From: an uncultured Muribaculaceae bacterium
GTDB lineage: Bacteria > Bacteroidota > Bacteroidia > Bacteroidales > Muribaculaceae
Direction: 5' to 3'
NCBI GenBank assembly: GCA_910579105.1
Contig: CAJTRT010000001.1
Location: 67,374 to 131,373, forward strand
DNA length: 64,000 nt
The notes under the pieces are model-generated. The model did not search any database, had not been told where the DNA came from, and was given only the letters and a program-made list of their open reading frames with translations. The translations under genes were made by a program, and so were the position numbers. Positions 54,180-62,905 of the stretch are shown piece by piece; position 1 is the stretch's first letter; each line of letters begins with the position of its first letter.

Positions 54180-57164
54180 TCAGACTTTGCGGACCACTCC
54201 GATTCCCTTTTTGCCGTCGATGCCTATGACAGGGGGCGCCGCGAGGCGCACGGCCCGCAGCGCGGGGCTCTCGTAGAACGCTTCCTGGCTGTCGAGCCAC
54301 GCTGTGTCCAACAGGTCGGGAGCGCCCGAGGGTGTCTCGGCCTTGCGCGACAGGGTATCCACGGTGAAATACCCGACCCCGAAGGAGGTCAGGTTCTGGA
54401 AGAAGTGTGTGCCCTGCGAGGGCTCTATGCGGTAGCCCGGGAGGGCGGTCTCGACGATGAGGCGCGCCCCGGAGATGTCGGACCACCGCACGGGTATGCC
54501 GAGGGCGTGGTCCGAGGATCCCCAGCGTCCCGGCCCGATGAGTATGTACCCTTCGTCGTCGGCGAGGAGGCGGCTGTTCAGGCGCCCTATCTCCGCCGCT
54601 ATCGCGGTGTTTAGCGAGGAGGTGAAGTTTTCGGGGCGCACATACACTACCACCCGGGCGTTTTCCGTCGTGCCGTGTCCCAGGGCGGAGTTGCTGCGCA
54701 GGACCAGCTCGTCGTCGGCCGCCTGGAGAACGGCGGGGTCGACGTCGTCCTTGCGGTCGATTATCGGCCTTATTTGCAGCCAGTAGATTCGTCCGGCCAG
54801 TTCGCCGTCGTGCTGTATGTTTCCCGCGAACTCTATCTCGACGGGGCGCTGCATGGCGTCCTGGCCGCGGGTGAGCATGAAGTCTACCGCCTCGGCCAGC
54901 GGGAAAGCGTTGTCGCGGAGGATGTTTGCGAAAGTGACGACCTTGCGCCCCGCGCCCCGGTGGGTGTCGCGGAGCATCTGGTCCTGGATGTCGAATGTTG
55001 AGACGAGCAGCCTCAGTGCTTCGGGGTCCGGCGCGAAGTCCTGCACGTTTTTTTTCACGAGGTTGAACGAGTCGTCGACTTTGAAATCAGTTTCCGACGG
55101 GTTTCCAATCTCCAGGGCGTAGAGCTGGCGCTGCGTGTCGCGCAGAGCGAGGTCGAGCGTCGAGGTCTGGAGCACGTTGCGGGGGTGGAGCGGGGAGAAG
55201 CGTAACGCCAGGCCGCCGTCGACGATGTATTTCCCCAGGCCTATGGCGACCTCCGCCACGCCGTCCTCGGAGCGCTCGTTGTTTATGGGGTAGTAGTTGA
55301 GCGAGCGTCCCACGCCGGAGAACGAGGGGAAATAGTATCCGTCGACCTCGCGCCCGACCACTTCCTGCAATATCACCGCCATTTTCTCCTGGTCGATGAC
55401 GTTGGCCGTGGCGGTCATGTAGGCCTTGCTCTCGGCGAAGAACACCGAGGCGTAGACCCCCTTGATGGCGTCGGCCAGTACCTGCGTCATACGCTCCCGG
55501 TCGTCTATGCGGGGCACCATGTAGGTCGAGTACACTCCGGCGAACGGCTGGTAGTGAGAGTCTTCCAGCAGCGAGGAGCTGCGCACGGCCAGGGGCCTGT
55601 CGACAACCTCCAGGAGCGCCGGCAGATCCTCCCTCACTCTTGCCGGGAGCTTGGCGGCGATGAACGCCCGGAGGATCTCCTCGTCTGGGATGTCGCTGAG
55701 CGCCAGCGGGTATAGGTCGTTCTCGGCCATGAACTCGTCGAATATGTCGGTGCAGAGCACCACGGTGCGCGGTATGGAGATCGACACCCCTTTGAAATTG
55801 TCACATTCGGGGTGCTTCTTTATGATGGAGTCGATGAACGCCAGGCCGCGCCCCTTGCCGCCGAGTGAGCCTTGCCCGATGCGCGCGAAGTTGGAGTAGT
55901 GGTCGAAGCGGTCCTTGCGGAACTCGGCCACAACGCCCCGGTTTTTCATCCGGCGGTATTTGACGATGAGGTCGAAGAACAGTTTCTTGACCGCGGGTGC
56001 CTCGTCGAGGGAGTTGGTGCGGTGGTCCCGTATGAGGTCGGCGATCGGGAACATCGCGCGGGAGTAGAGCCAGCGCGATATGTCGTTGCGGCGGGCGTGG
56101 TACAGCAGGGTCTCGTCGGGAATCTCGAAAAGGCGGCGCTGCATCTCGTTGATGGAGTGGATGCGCATGATCTCCCTGCCTGTCGAGGGCTCGCGCATGA
56201 CGAAGTCGCCGAAGCCGAAGTTCGACATTATCTCCTTCCCGAGGTCTACGGGGAGCTTTTTCGAAGTCTTGTCGAGGAAGATTCCGTTGAAGTCGCCCAC
56301 TTTGTCGCGGTTGGCGCCCTCGGTCGATTCAACGATTATCGGCAGGTAGGGGTCGCGGCAGCGTATCTCCCTTGCCAGGCGGAGGCCCGCCTGTGGGTCC
56401 TTAACCCCGCCGCGGGCGAAGGACACGTCGGTGATGAGGCCGAGCATGCGGTCGCCGTATTTGTCGTACAGCGCCATCGCTTCTTCGTAATCGCGGGCGA
56501 GGACCACCTTGGGACGCCCTCTCATTCGCAGCATCTTCTCGTGCTCGTTGAGGGCCTCGGTCGAGAACAGCAGGCTCTGTTTGAGGAGGAACTTGTAGAT
56601 ATGGGGGAGTATGGACGAGTAGAAGCGCACCGAATCCTCGACCAGGAGTATTACCTGGACACCCACCTCGAGAACGTCGTTCTCGGCGTTCATCCTGTCT
56701 TCAAGGAGCTTGATTATGGCCAGAAGCAGGTCGACGTTGCCGAGCCAGGAGAAAACATAGTCGATCCCGCCGAAATCCTCTGCCGCCAGGCGGCGCGACA
56801 CCTCCTTGGAGAAGGGGGTGAGCACCACGATCGGTATGCCGGGATATATGGCCTTTATCTCTTTGGCGCCGGTGAAGGTCTGCGAGATGTCCATCCCGGG
56901 CATCGCTATCACCAGGTCGAAGTTCTTGACGCGCATCTGTTCAAGGGCCTCGCTTATGTGGTTGACACGCGTGATGCGCGGGGGCGAGGAAAGGTTAAGG
57001 GCGACGTATTCGTTGTAGAGCTGCTCCTCGACGCGGCCGTCCTCTTCCATTATGAAGGCGTCGTAGGGGGAGGCCACCAGCAGCACGTTGAACACGCGCC
57101 GCTGCATGAGGTCCTGGAATGATGTGTCTTTGAGGTAAAGCTGGCTTAGGGGCTGCTCGTTCAT
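54180..57164 (-). CDS. Double-receiver PEP/pyruvate-binding (PPDK_N-like) protein
   Basis: 994 residues. Residues about 24-160 form a receiver-like domain in which the phospho-acceptor Asp is replaced by Ala87 (VIAMPGMD). Residues about 168-305 form a second receiver with Glu176/Asp177, acceptor Asp246 (LITDVSF), Ser280/Thr281 and Lys299. From about 425 a PPDK/PEP-synthase ATP-grasp domain follows (GGKGRG at 435-440; VRSSSLLEDSHYQPFAGVYS near 527-546). The phosphohistidine swivel and PEP TIM barrel are missing, so it is not a complete PEP synthase. It lies 24 bp after rpe in one operon. The reaction is unknown. Confidence 0.85.
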   Translation of the reverse strand: MNEQPLSQLYLKDTSFQDLMQRRVFNVLLVASPYDAFIMEEDGRVEEQLYNEYVALNLSSPPRITRVNHISEALEQMRVKNFDLVIAMPGMDISQTFTGAKEIKAIYPGIPIVVLTPFSKEVSRRLAAEDFGGIDYVFSWLGNVDLLLAIIKLLEDRMNAENDVLEVGVQVILLVEDSVRFYSSILPHIYKFLLKQSLLFSTEALNEHEKMLRMRGRPKVVLARDYEEAMALYDKYGDRMLGLITDVSFARGGVKDPQAGLRLAREIRCRDPYLPIIVESTEGANRDKVGDFNGIFLDKTSKKLPVDLGKEIMSNFGFGDFVMREPSTGREIMRIHSINEMQRRLFEIPDETLLYHARRNDISRWLYSRAMFPIADLIRDHRTNSLDEAPAVKKLFFDLIVKYRRMKNRGVVAEFRKDRFDHYSNFARIGQGSLGGKGRGLAFIDSIIKKHPECDNFKGVSISIPRTVVLCTDIFDEFMAENDLYPLALSDIPDEEILRAFIAAKLPARVREDLPALLEVVDRPLAVRSSSLLEDSHYQPFAGVYSTYMVPRIDDRERMTQVLADAIKGVYASVFFAESKAYMTATANVIDQEKMAVILQEVVGREVDGYYFPSFSGVGRSLNYYPINNERSEDGVAEVAIGLGKYIVDGGLALRFSPLHPRNVLQTSTLDLALRDTQRQLYALEIGNPSETDFKVDDSFNLVKKNVQDFAPDPEALRLLVSTFDIQDQMLRDTHRGAGRKVVTFANILRDNAFPLAEAVDFMLTRGQDAMQRPVEIEFAGNIQHDGELAGRIYWLQIRPIIDRKDDVDPAVLQAADDELVLRSNSALGHGTTENARVVVYVRPENFTSSLNTAIAAEIGRLNSRLLADDEGYILIGPGRWGSSDHALGIPVRWSDISGARLIVETALPGYRIEPSQGTHFFQNLTSFGVGYFTVDTLSRKAETPSGAPDLLDTAWLDSQEAFYESPALRAVRLAAPPVIGIDGKKGIGVVRKV

Positions 57165-57188
57165 CTCGTCAAGGGGGGGGTCGCTGTG

Positions 57189-57833
57189 TCAGAGTTGCTT
57201 TAACGTCCTTATGGCCTGCCGCGGGTCGGCGGCTCCGAACACGAAGCTGCCGGCGACCACGGCGTCGGCCCCGGCGCGTGCCGCGTCGGTCCCGGTACGC
57301 TCGTTTATGCCGCCGTCGACTTCGATGACGGCCTTGGAACCTGAGCGCTCGATCAGCTCGCGCAGGCGGCCGATTTTCGCTATGGTGCCGGGAATGAATG
57401 CCTGGCCTCCGAATCCGGGGTTGACCGACATGAGGAGCACCATGTCAAGTTCCTGTATCACGTCCTCGAGCATGACTACCGGGGTGGATGGATTGAGGGT
57501 CACGGCGGCCTTCATCCCCGCGGCCTTTATGGCGGAAACCGCGCGGTCGAGGTGGACGCACGCCTCCTGGTGGATGTTCATTATGGCGGCCCCGCAGTCG
57601 CGTGTCTGGCTGATGTAGTTCTGGGGGTTCTCGATCATCAGGTGCACGTCCATGGGCTTGCGGAGCACCCGGCCTACGGCCCTCATCACCGGGAAGCCTA
57701 TGGAGATGTTGGGCACGAAGACTCCGTCCATCACGTCGACGTGCAGCCAGTCGGCGTCGGAGTTGTTGATCATCTCGACCTCTTCGCCCAGGCGGGTGAA
57801 GTCGGCCGACAGGAGAGAGGGGGCCACGATCAT
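57189..57833 (-). CDS. rpe: Ribulose-phosphate 3-epimerase
   Basis: Pentose-phosphate enzyme interconverting ribulose-5-P and xylulose-5-P, 214 residues. TIM-barrel motifs are IVAPSLLSADFTRLG, LHVDVMDGVFVPNIS (metal His/Asp), VLLMSVNPGFGGQAF and EVDGGINERTG. The ATG at 57831-57833 overlaps the dedA stop by 4 bp; the longer frame reads through dedA and is rejected. Confidence 0.96.
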   Translation of the reverse strand: MIVAPSLLSADFTRLGEEVEMINNSDADWLHVDVMDGVFVPNISIGFPVMRAVGRVLRKPMDVHLMIENPQNYISQTRDCGAAIMNIHQEACVHLDRAVSAIKAAGMKAAVTLNPSTPVVMLEDVIQELDMVLLMSVNPGFGGQAFIPGTIAKIGRLRELIERSGSKAVIEVDGGINERTGTDAARAGADAVVAGSFVFGAADPRQAIRTLKQL

Positions 57834-58513
57834 CGCGCGCCTCCTTTCTTTGAGCGAAGGGCGTTCCATATTATATACGCGAGGCACAGCGCCAGCAGCA
57901 CCAGGCCTCCGATGGTGAAGTAGCCGTTGTATTTCTCTATCGTCGCGAACAGGGCGTCGGAGGGGACGGTCTTGCCGAGCCAGTAGCCGAGGGCCGCGAG
58001 GATGGCGTTCCACACGCCAGCGCCGAGGGCGGTGAATATGGCGAATGTGCCGAGGTTCATCCGCGCCAGTCCGGCGGGTATGGAGATCAGCTGGCGGACG
58101 GCGGGTATGAGGCGTCCTATGAATGTCGAAGCGGCGCCGTGCTCGTCGAAATACTTTTCAGCTTTCTCGACCTTGGCCTGGTCGATGAGGCACGCGTGGC
58201 CCAGGCGGCTGTTGGCGAATGCGTAGACGATGGGGCGGCCGAGCCAGAGCGACAGAAAGTAGTTGACGAGCGCTCCCACGACCGCTCCGGCCGTGGCTAC
58301 CAGCACGATGAGCGCGATGTTCATGTCGCCCCGCTGGACCGCTATGTAGGCCGCCGGGGGCACGACGACCTCCGAGGGGAACGGCAGGAACGAGCTTTCG
58401 ATCACCATGAACCAGAACACGAGCCAGTAGCCGGCATTCTCGTAGAAATACTGGAAGAGGTAGTGGGCCGACAGCCAGTCGGACACCGAAAGGTTGATAA
58501 GGTTCTCTATCAT
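57830..58513 (-). CDS. DedA family membrane protein
   Basis: 227 residues from the ATG at 58511-58513. Family motifs are FLPFPSEVVVPPAAYIAVQRG and FIGRLIPAVRQLISIPAGLARM. Four to five hydrophobic segments. DedA proteins are implicated in undecaprenyl-phosphate or phospholipid recycling across the inner membrane. It is first gene of the dedA-rpe-receiver/PPDK_N operon; TATCTTCG (leftward, about 58567-58574) is a weak -7 candidate. Confidence 0.92.
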   Translation of the reverse strand: MIENLINLSVSDWLSAHYLFQYFYENAGYWLVFWFMVIESSFLPFPSEVVVPPAAYIAVQRGDMNIALIVLVATAGAVVGALVNYFLSLWLGRPIVYAFANSRLGHACLIDQAKVEKAEKYFDEHGAASTFIGRLIPAVRQLISIPAGLARMNLGTFAIFTALGAGVWNAILAALGYWLGKTVPSDALFATIEKYNGYFTIGGLVLLALCLAYIIWNALRSKKGGAR

Positions 58514-58692
58514 ATGTTTTCGCGATGTTGTACGCCGACTGGCGGTCGTGCCGCCGGTATGGCGCGAAGATACGAACTTTTTTCGGGCTTTGCGCCGGGT
58601 GGCATTTGTTTTTGTGGAAAGGTATAACAATCGTTGCCGCGCCGGTGTTTATCATTGTAAGACTTCATCCGTCACGCTTATTCATTGTCATT

Positions 58693-60651
58693 ATGGAACC
58701 TCGCGATCGCAAAGCGTCATCCCTCCGCCGCCTTACGGCCATGGGGCTGCTCGTGACCCTCGGCATAGTTTTCGGCGACATCGGCACGTCGCCCCTCTAC
58801 GTCATGAAGGCGATAGTCGGTGCCAATCCGGGCTTCGACGCCGACTATGTCGTCGGCGCTGTCTCGTGCGTCATATGGACCCTCACGTTGCAGACAACGG
58901 TCAAATACGTCATAATAGCCCTCAGGGCCGACAATAACGGGGAAGGTGGCATTTTGGCGCTGTTCTCCCTGCTGCGCCGCAGGGGGGCGGGATGGCTCTA
59001 CGCGGTGGCGGCGGTCGGGGCGGCGGCCCTTGTGGCCGACGGGGTCATAACCCCGGCTGTGACGGTGACTTCGGCCGTAGAGGGGCTGCTGGCGGTAAGT
59101 CCGGCGGTTCCGGTGCTGCCCCTTGTTGTGGTGATAATCACGCTGATATTCGTGATGCAGCGGGCAGGTACAGCCAGTATCGGCCGGTTGTTCGGGCCGT
59201 GCATGCTGTCGTGGTTCCTGATGCTTGGGGTTGTCGGCGCGTGCGCAGTCCCTCTTTACCCCGCGGTGCTGGAAGCCTTTAATCCGTGGCGCGCCGTCAG
59301 GATGCTTGTCGAGTATCCGGGATGGTTCCTGGTGCTGGGAGCGGTGTTCCTCTGCACGACCGGGGCGGAGGCGCTCTATTCCGACCTCGGGCACTGCGGG
59401 CGGCGCAACATCGCGGCGAGCTGGCTGTTCGTGAAGGTGATGCTCGTCCTCAACTATCTCGGGCAGGGGGCGTGGATCGTGTCCGCTGGGACGGAGGCTC
59501 TCGGTGTCAATCCGTTCTATGCCGTCATGCCGCGCTGGTTCCTGATTCCCGGGGTCGTTATGTCGGCGTTGGCCGCCATTATCGCCAGCCAGGCCCTGAT
59601 CAGCGGGTCGTTCACGATTTTCAGCGAGGCTATGGGGCTTGATTTCTGGCCCAGGATGAGGATACGCCACACATCCGAACACCGCGGGCGGCTTTATGTC
59701 CCGGCTGTCAACTGGGCGCTGTACGCGGGATGCCTGCTCACGGTCCTGATCTTCCGTACGTCGGGCCGTATGGAGGCGGCTTACGGCCTGGCGATCACTA
59801 TAACGATGCTGATGACCACCGTCCTGCTCGCCTTCTACCTCCGGATGAAGGGCGCGCCGAAGTGGATGGTGGCCGCGTTCCTTGTCGTCTACGCTTCGAT
59901 TGAGGGGTGTTTCTTTGTCGCGAACCTGTTCAAGTTCGCCCACGGCGGCTGGTTCGCGATACTTGTGGCCAGTCTGGTGTGCGCGGTCATGGTCGGCTGG
60001 AGAAAGTCGTCCGGTGTAAGGCGGTCGCTTATGGAATACAGGCGGCTGGACGATTACGCCGGTGTGATTTCTGACCTGAAAGCCGACACCGACATCCCTA
60101 AATATGCCTCAAACCTCGTATATCTCTCGGCGGCTCCCGACAACGGCACTGTCGAAAGCAAAATTGTCTATTCCATAATAAACAAATGCCCCAAGCGTGC
60201 CGACCATTACTGGCTGGTCCACATCGACCATACCGACGCGCCGGAGACGCTGGAATACACGGTGCGGGAGGTCGTGGCCGGCACTCTTTTCGACATCCGC
60301 ATGCGCGTCGGCTTCAGGGTGGAACCGCGGATCACGGTCTATCTGCGCCAGATCGTGGAGGACCTGGTCGCGGCGGGCCGCGTAGACCTCACCAGTTCCT
60401 ACCCGTCGCTACGCGGGCGTGGAATCCCGGGCGACTTCCGTTTCGTGGTCATAAGGCGGGTGTTCTCGCCGTCGAGCTTATGTCCCCGGGCCACCACGAG
60501 GCTGATGAACCTCCACGAGATCCTGCACCATATAGGCGTGACCCCTGAGAAAGCCTACTGGCTTGACACGAGCGTGGTCAGCACCGAGGTCGTGCCGCTG
60601 GTTATAAACACCTCTCCCGGGCGCCGGATCGTCCCGGCCTCCGCAGGGTGA
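58693..60651 (+). CDS. kup: Potassium uptake protein Kup
   Basis: 652-residue K+/H+ symporter of the KUP family with about twelve helices and a cytoplasmic C-terminal domain (about 480-650). The start region LGIVFGDIGTSPLYVMKAIV is diagnostic; WTLTLQTTVKYVIIALRADNN and GEGGILALFSLL are also conserved. The ATG at 58693 is chosen; 56 upstream codons in frame are unlike the family. It is divergent from dedA. Confidence 0.95.
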   Translation: MEPRDRKASSLRRLTAMGLLVTLGIVFGDIGTSPLYVMKAIVGANPGFDADYVVGAVSCVIWTLTLQTTVKYVIIALRADNNGEGGILALFSLLRRRGAGWLYAVAAVGAAALVADGVITPAVTVTSAVEGLLAVSPAVPVLPLVVVIITLIFVMQRAGTASIGRLFGPCMLSWFLMLGVVGACAVPLYPAVLEAFNPWRAVRMLVEYPGWFLVLGAVFLCTTGAEALYSDLGHCGRRNIAASWLFVKVMLVLNYLGQGAWIVSAGTEALGVNPFYAVMPRWFLIPGVVMSALAAIIASQALISGSFTIFSEAMGLDFWPRMRIRHTSEHRGRLYVPAVNWALYAGCLLTVLIFRTSGRMEAAYGLAITITMLMTTVLLAFYLRMKGAPKWMVAAFLVVYASIEGCFFVANLFKFAHGGWFAILVASLVCAVMVGWRKSSGVRRSLMEYRRLDDYAGVISDLKADTDIPKYASNLVYLSAAPDNGTVESKIVYSIINKCPKRADHYWLVHIDHTDAPETLEYTVREVVAGTLFDIRMRVGFRVEPRITVYLRQIVEDLVAAGRVDLTSSYPSLRGRGIPGDFRFVVIRRVFSPSSLCPRATTRLMNLHEILHHIGVTPEKAYWLDTSVVSTEVVPLVINTSPGRRIVPASAG

Positions 60652-60745
60652 ACAGCCGGTCGCGACAAAAATTCCCGGGGTGCCTTTAAACAAACCGCGT
60701 TTAGGATTGTCTATATATTATAAGTGTTTTTAACTATTTGTTTTT

Positions 60746-61456
60746 ATGAGAAAGTATTTCGCTGAGTGTGTGGGAACGATGTTCCTCGTGCTCCTGGCCT
60801 GCGGAAGCGCCGTGCTTGCCGGGCCCGTGATCGGAGGGCTCGGCATCGGGCTGTGTTTCGGCCTGGTGCTCCTGTGTCTGGTCTACTGTATAGGCAACAT
60901 ATCCGGGTGCCATGTTAACCCGGCGGTGTCGTTCGCCATGTTCCTCAGCGGCAAGATGCGCTTCGGGGAAATGTGCGGCTATGTTGTCGCGCAGCTCGTC
61001 GGCGCCGCGATAGGCGCGGGCTTCCTTTACTGGTTCGTTGAGATGGCTCCGGGTTTCAACTTCGGAGGCACTACGGCCGCATATGGCTCGCATGGTGCCT
61101 GTGATCTCGCGGCCAATGTCGTGCAGGTGGGGGCTTCGGGCGGAATGGCTCTCCTGGCCGAATGTCTGCTGACATTCTTCTTCGTGCTGGTGGTGCTTGG
61201 CGCTACCGACGGCAAGCTCGGCTTCGGTAAGTTCGCCGGACTGGCGATCGGTCTCGCGCTCGGCCTGGTGAACATCGTGGGCATACCCGTCGACAATTGT
61301 TCCGTCAACCCCGCGCGCAGCTTCGGCCCCGCGCTCTGGTGCCCCGGGGCGTGGCCCGATTTCTGGATCATGGTGGTAGGCCCGCTGGTCGGGGCGGTTC
61401 TCGCGGCGCTATGCTGGAGGTTCCTCTCCGACGATCGTTCCGCGGGTGTAGAGTGA
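60746..61456 (+). CDS. Aquaporin (MIP family, AqpZ-like)
   Basis: 236-residue water or small-solute channel. The two half-helix motifs are CHVNPAVSF and CSVNPARSFGPAL, the latter with the selectivity Arg after NPA. Six helices are visible (MRKYFAECVGTMFLVLLACG is helix 1). Overall AqpZ-like rather than a glycerol facilitator, as the second motif lacks the Asp of GlpF (NPARD). It has its own terminator. Confidence 0.93.
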   Translation: MRKYFAECVGTMFLVLLACGSAVLAGPVIGGLGIGLCFGLVLLCLVYCIGNISGCHVNPAVSFAMFLSGKMRFGEMCGYVVAQLVGAAIGAGFLYWFVEMAPGFNFGGTTAAYGSHGACDLAANVVQVGASGGMALLAECLLTFFFVLVVLGATDGKLGFGKFAGLAIGLALGLVNIVGIPVDNCSVNPARSFGPALWCPGAWPDFWIMVVGPLVGAVLAALCWRFLSDDRSAGVE

Positions 61457-61476
61457 GCGTCCTTGTGACGATTTTG

Positions 61477-61512
61477 AGCGCTGTGTCATAATTAGACACA
61501 GCGCTTTCTTTG
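61477..61512 (+). terminator. Terminator after the aquaporin gene
   Basis: An 11-bp perfect stem AGCGCTGTGTC/GACACAGCGCT with a 7-nt loop, followed by TTCTTTG. Confidence 0.88.
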
Positions 61513-61591
61513 TGCCCGGATGGGAGGGTGCTGTCAGAATGGCTCACCCTCCTTTTTGTGTCTGCTTATGATGGTGGATAAAGGTCGCGGG

Positions 61592-61807
61592 CTATACGGC
61601 TAGGGAGCCGACGCGCTCGGTGTCGCGCTCGATGTGCTGCCGTATTATGGCGTATATCACTTTCTCGATCGGCGACAGGCCCTCCTCGCGCTTGACCCCG
61701 AGGAGCATTTCCCCGGCGAGGGTGCATACGATTGACAGGCGTTCCTGCTCTGGAAGAGAGTGTATCGTGTTCAGGACGTTGGGCGAGATGACGAAACCGG
61801 TTGACAT
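61592..61807 (-). CDS. Small DUF6291-like protein
   Basis: 71 residues (MSTGFVISPNVLNTIHSLPE, then QERLSIVCTLAGEMLLG). The layout resembles the N-terminal module seen in DUF6291/phage-replication-like proteins: an aromatic start, a helix with LP-x-x-x-R, then a second helix with pairing Ile/Leu. A chance frame is unlikely given this amphipathic pattern, but no catalytic residues are present. It lies alone between the aquaporin terminator and tRNA-Arg on the opposite strand. It could be a stand-alone remnant of a mobile element. Moderate support. Confidence 0.55.
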   Translation of the reverse strand: MSTGFVISPNVLNTIHSLPEQERLSIVCTLAGEMLLGVKREEGLSPIEKVIYAIIRQHIERDTERVGSLAV

Positions 61808-61952
61808 GGTGGTGGAGTTTTAGAGGTTTTTTGAAAGGTTGTGTCGCGAATTTACTCCCTATGCTGGGCAATATTCCTGCCCGACTGTGCTTAAAAATGC
61901 TAACGCCGGCATAATGTGGGCTTCGGCCGTTATGTGTTAGCGAAAAAATCAC

Positions 61953-61960
61953 TAACTTTG
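61953..61960 (+). promoter_or_regulatory. -7 element of tRNA-Arg
   Basis: TAACTTTG, an exact TAnnTTTG match 44 bp before the tRNA; the -33 region is weak. Confidence 0.6.
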
Positions 61961-62004
61961 TGAGTGCGATTCGGCGCCTGCCCGGCCGGCCCGGATTGGT
62001 GATT

Positions 62005-62076
62005 GTCTCCGTAGTTCAATGGATAGAATTTTGGATTCCGGTTCCAACGATTGGGGTTCGACTCCCCACGGGGATA
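62005..62076 (+). tRNA. tRNA-Arg (CCG)
   Basis: 72-nt cloverleaf. The acceptor GTCTCCG pairs with CGGGGAT (wobbles tolerated), with discriminator A. The anticodon stem-loop is TTGGA-TTCCGGT-TCCAA (anticodon CCG) and the T-arm is TGGGG-TTCGACT-CCCCA. CCA is not encoded. Confidence 0.92.
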
Positions 62077-62083
62077 CGCATTT

Positions 62084-62128
62084 GACTCCGCAAGCGATTG
62101 ACTTCCAACGCTTGCGGAGTCTTTTCTT
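62084..62128 (+). terminator. Terminator of tRNA-Arg
   Basis: A 13-bp perfect stem GACTCCGCAAGCG/CGCTTGCGGAGTC with a 12-nt loop, then TTTTCTT. Confidence 0.9.
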
Positions 62129-62183
62129 GTAAATCACGCGTGATGACCGGTATTGAAATTAATTGAGAAAAGAATGCGGGAAG

Positions 62184-62215
62184 TTTGGCCGGGTGGGGGA
62201 TTTTTGCTAACTTTG
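62184..62215 (+). promoter_or_regulatory. Promoter of rplS
   Basis: TTTG (62184-62187), 20 bp, TAACTTTG (62208-62215): ideal Bacteroidota promoter, giving a leader of about 80 nt before the rplS ATG. Confidence 0.8.
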
Positions 62216-62300
62216 CGGCCGGAAAGCGTAATCTCTGGCCGGACAAGGCTGCCGGCGCATATTGCGCGATTGTTTAACCCAGTTTTTATAGAATTAAAAA

Positions 62301-62657
62301 ATGGACCTGATCAAAGTAGCCGAAGAGGCATTCGCTTCCGGCAAGCAGCATCCCGACTTCGGCCCCGGCGACACCATCACGGTGGCCTACCGAATCAAAG
62401 AAGGCAACAAGGAGCGTATCCAGCAGTACCGCGGCGTGGTTATCAAAATCAACGGCGAGGGCACCAAGAAGCGCTTCACTGTCCGCAAGATGAGCGACAA
62501 TATCGGTGTTGAGCGCATCTTCCCCATGGAGTCCCCCTTCATCGATTCCATAACGATCAACAAATACGGCAAGGTGCGTCGCGCCAAGCTTTATTATCTC
62601 CGCGGACTCACCGGCAAGAAGGCCCGCATCAAGGAGCGCCGCGTGATCAAGAAGTAA
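62301..62657 (+). CDS. rplS: Ribosomal protein L19
   Basis: 118-residue large-subunit protein at the 30S-50S interface. Conserved regions are FGPGDTITVAYRIKEGNKER, IQQYRGVVIKINGEG and GVERIFPMESPFIDSI, with the basic C-terminus GKKARIKERR. An A-rich stretch rather than a strong Shine-Dalgarno precedes the ATG, as usual in this phylum. It is monocistronic here, with its own promoter and terminator. Confidence 0.98.
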   Translation: MDLIKVAEEAFASGKQHPDFGPGDTITVAYRIKEGNKERIQQYRGVVIKINGEGTKKRFTVRKMSDNIGVERIFPMESPFIDSITINKYGKVRRAKLYYLRGLTGKKARIKERRVIKK

Positions 62658-62713
62658 TCGCGCGCCTGTCCCGAGCTTCCGCCACGGCGGAATGTGACAA
62701 CAGCCCCATAAAG

Positions 62714-62749
62714 GCGCTGTGCCGAAATCCCGGCGCGGCGCTTTTTTTT
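62714..62749 (+). terminator. Terminator of rplS
   Basis: Stem GCGCTGTGCCG/CGGCGCGGCGC (11 bp including two G-U pairs in RNA), 6-nt loop, then eight T. Confidence 0.88.
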
Positions 62750-62787
62750 GTGCCCGGATGGCGGTATCGCCAAACGCCAGATCGCGG

Positions 62788-62808
62788 GGACGCACGCCGC
62801 GTGCGTCC
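62788..62808. repeat. Short palindromic repeat, REP-like
   Basis: A 21-bp near-perfect palindrome: GGACGCACGC, one unpaired centre base, then GCGTGCGTCC. It shares the GGGACGCACG core with the palindrome at 39326-39421 and, less closely, the GGGACGCGGC arms at 18.8 and 20.7 kb. Confidence 0.5.
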
Positions 62809-62830
62809 GGCTGTGTGCCGAACGGGTGGA

Positions 62831-62877
62831 TGAAAAAAGAAAATCCTGTCGCCACCCTCACGGGAAACATCAGGATT
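62831..62877 (-). terminator. Second hairpin with leftward T-run
   Basis: Outer stem AATCCTG/CAGGATT (62842-62848 and 62871-62877) and inner CCC/GGG; leftward it is followed by TTCTTTTTT. It could be a back-up terminator for the minus-strand ncRNA, or part of another RNA. Confidence 0.5.
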
Positions 62878-62905
62878 AAAGCCAAAAGGCGTGATTTGTG
62901 ATTCT

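Noticed and set aside
54180..57164. Complete PEP synthase or PPDK
   Set aside because: The phosphohistidine and PEP-binding domains are missing; only the nucleotide-binding part is recognisable.
62719..62901. 60-codon plus-strand frame after rplS
   Set aside because: Begins inside the rplS terminator hairpin and crosses the palindrome; no ribosome-binding context or domain.
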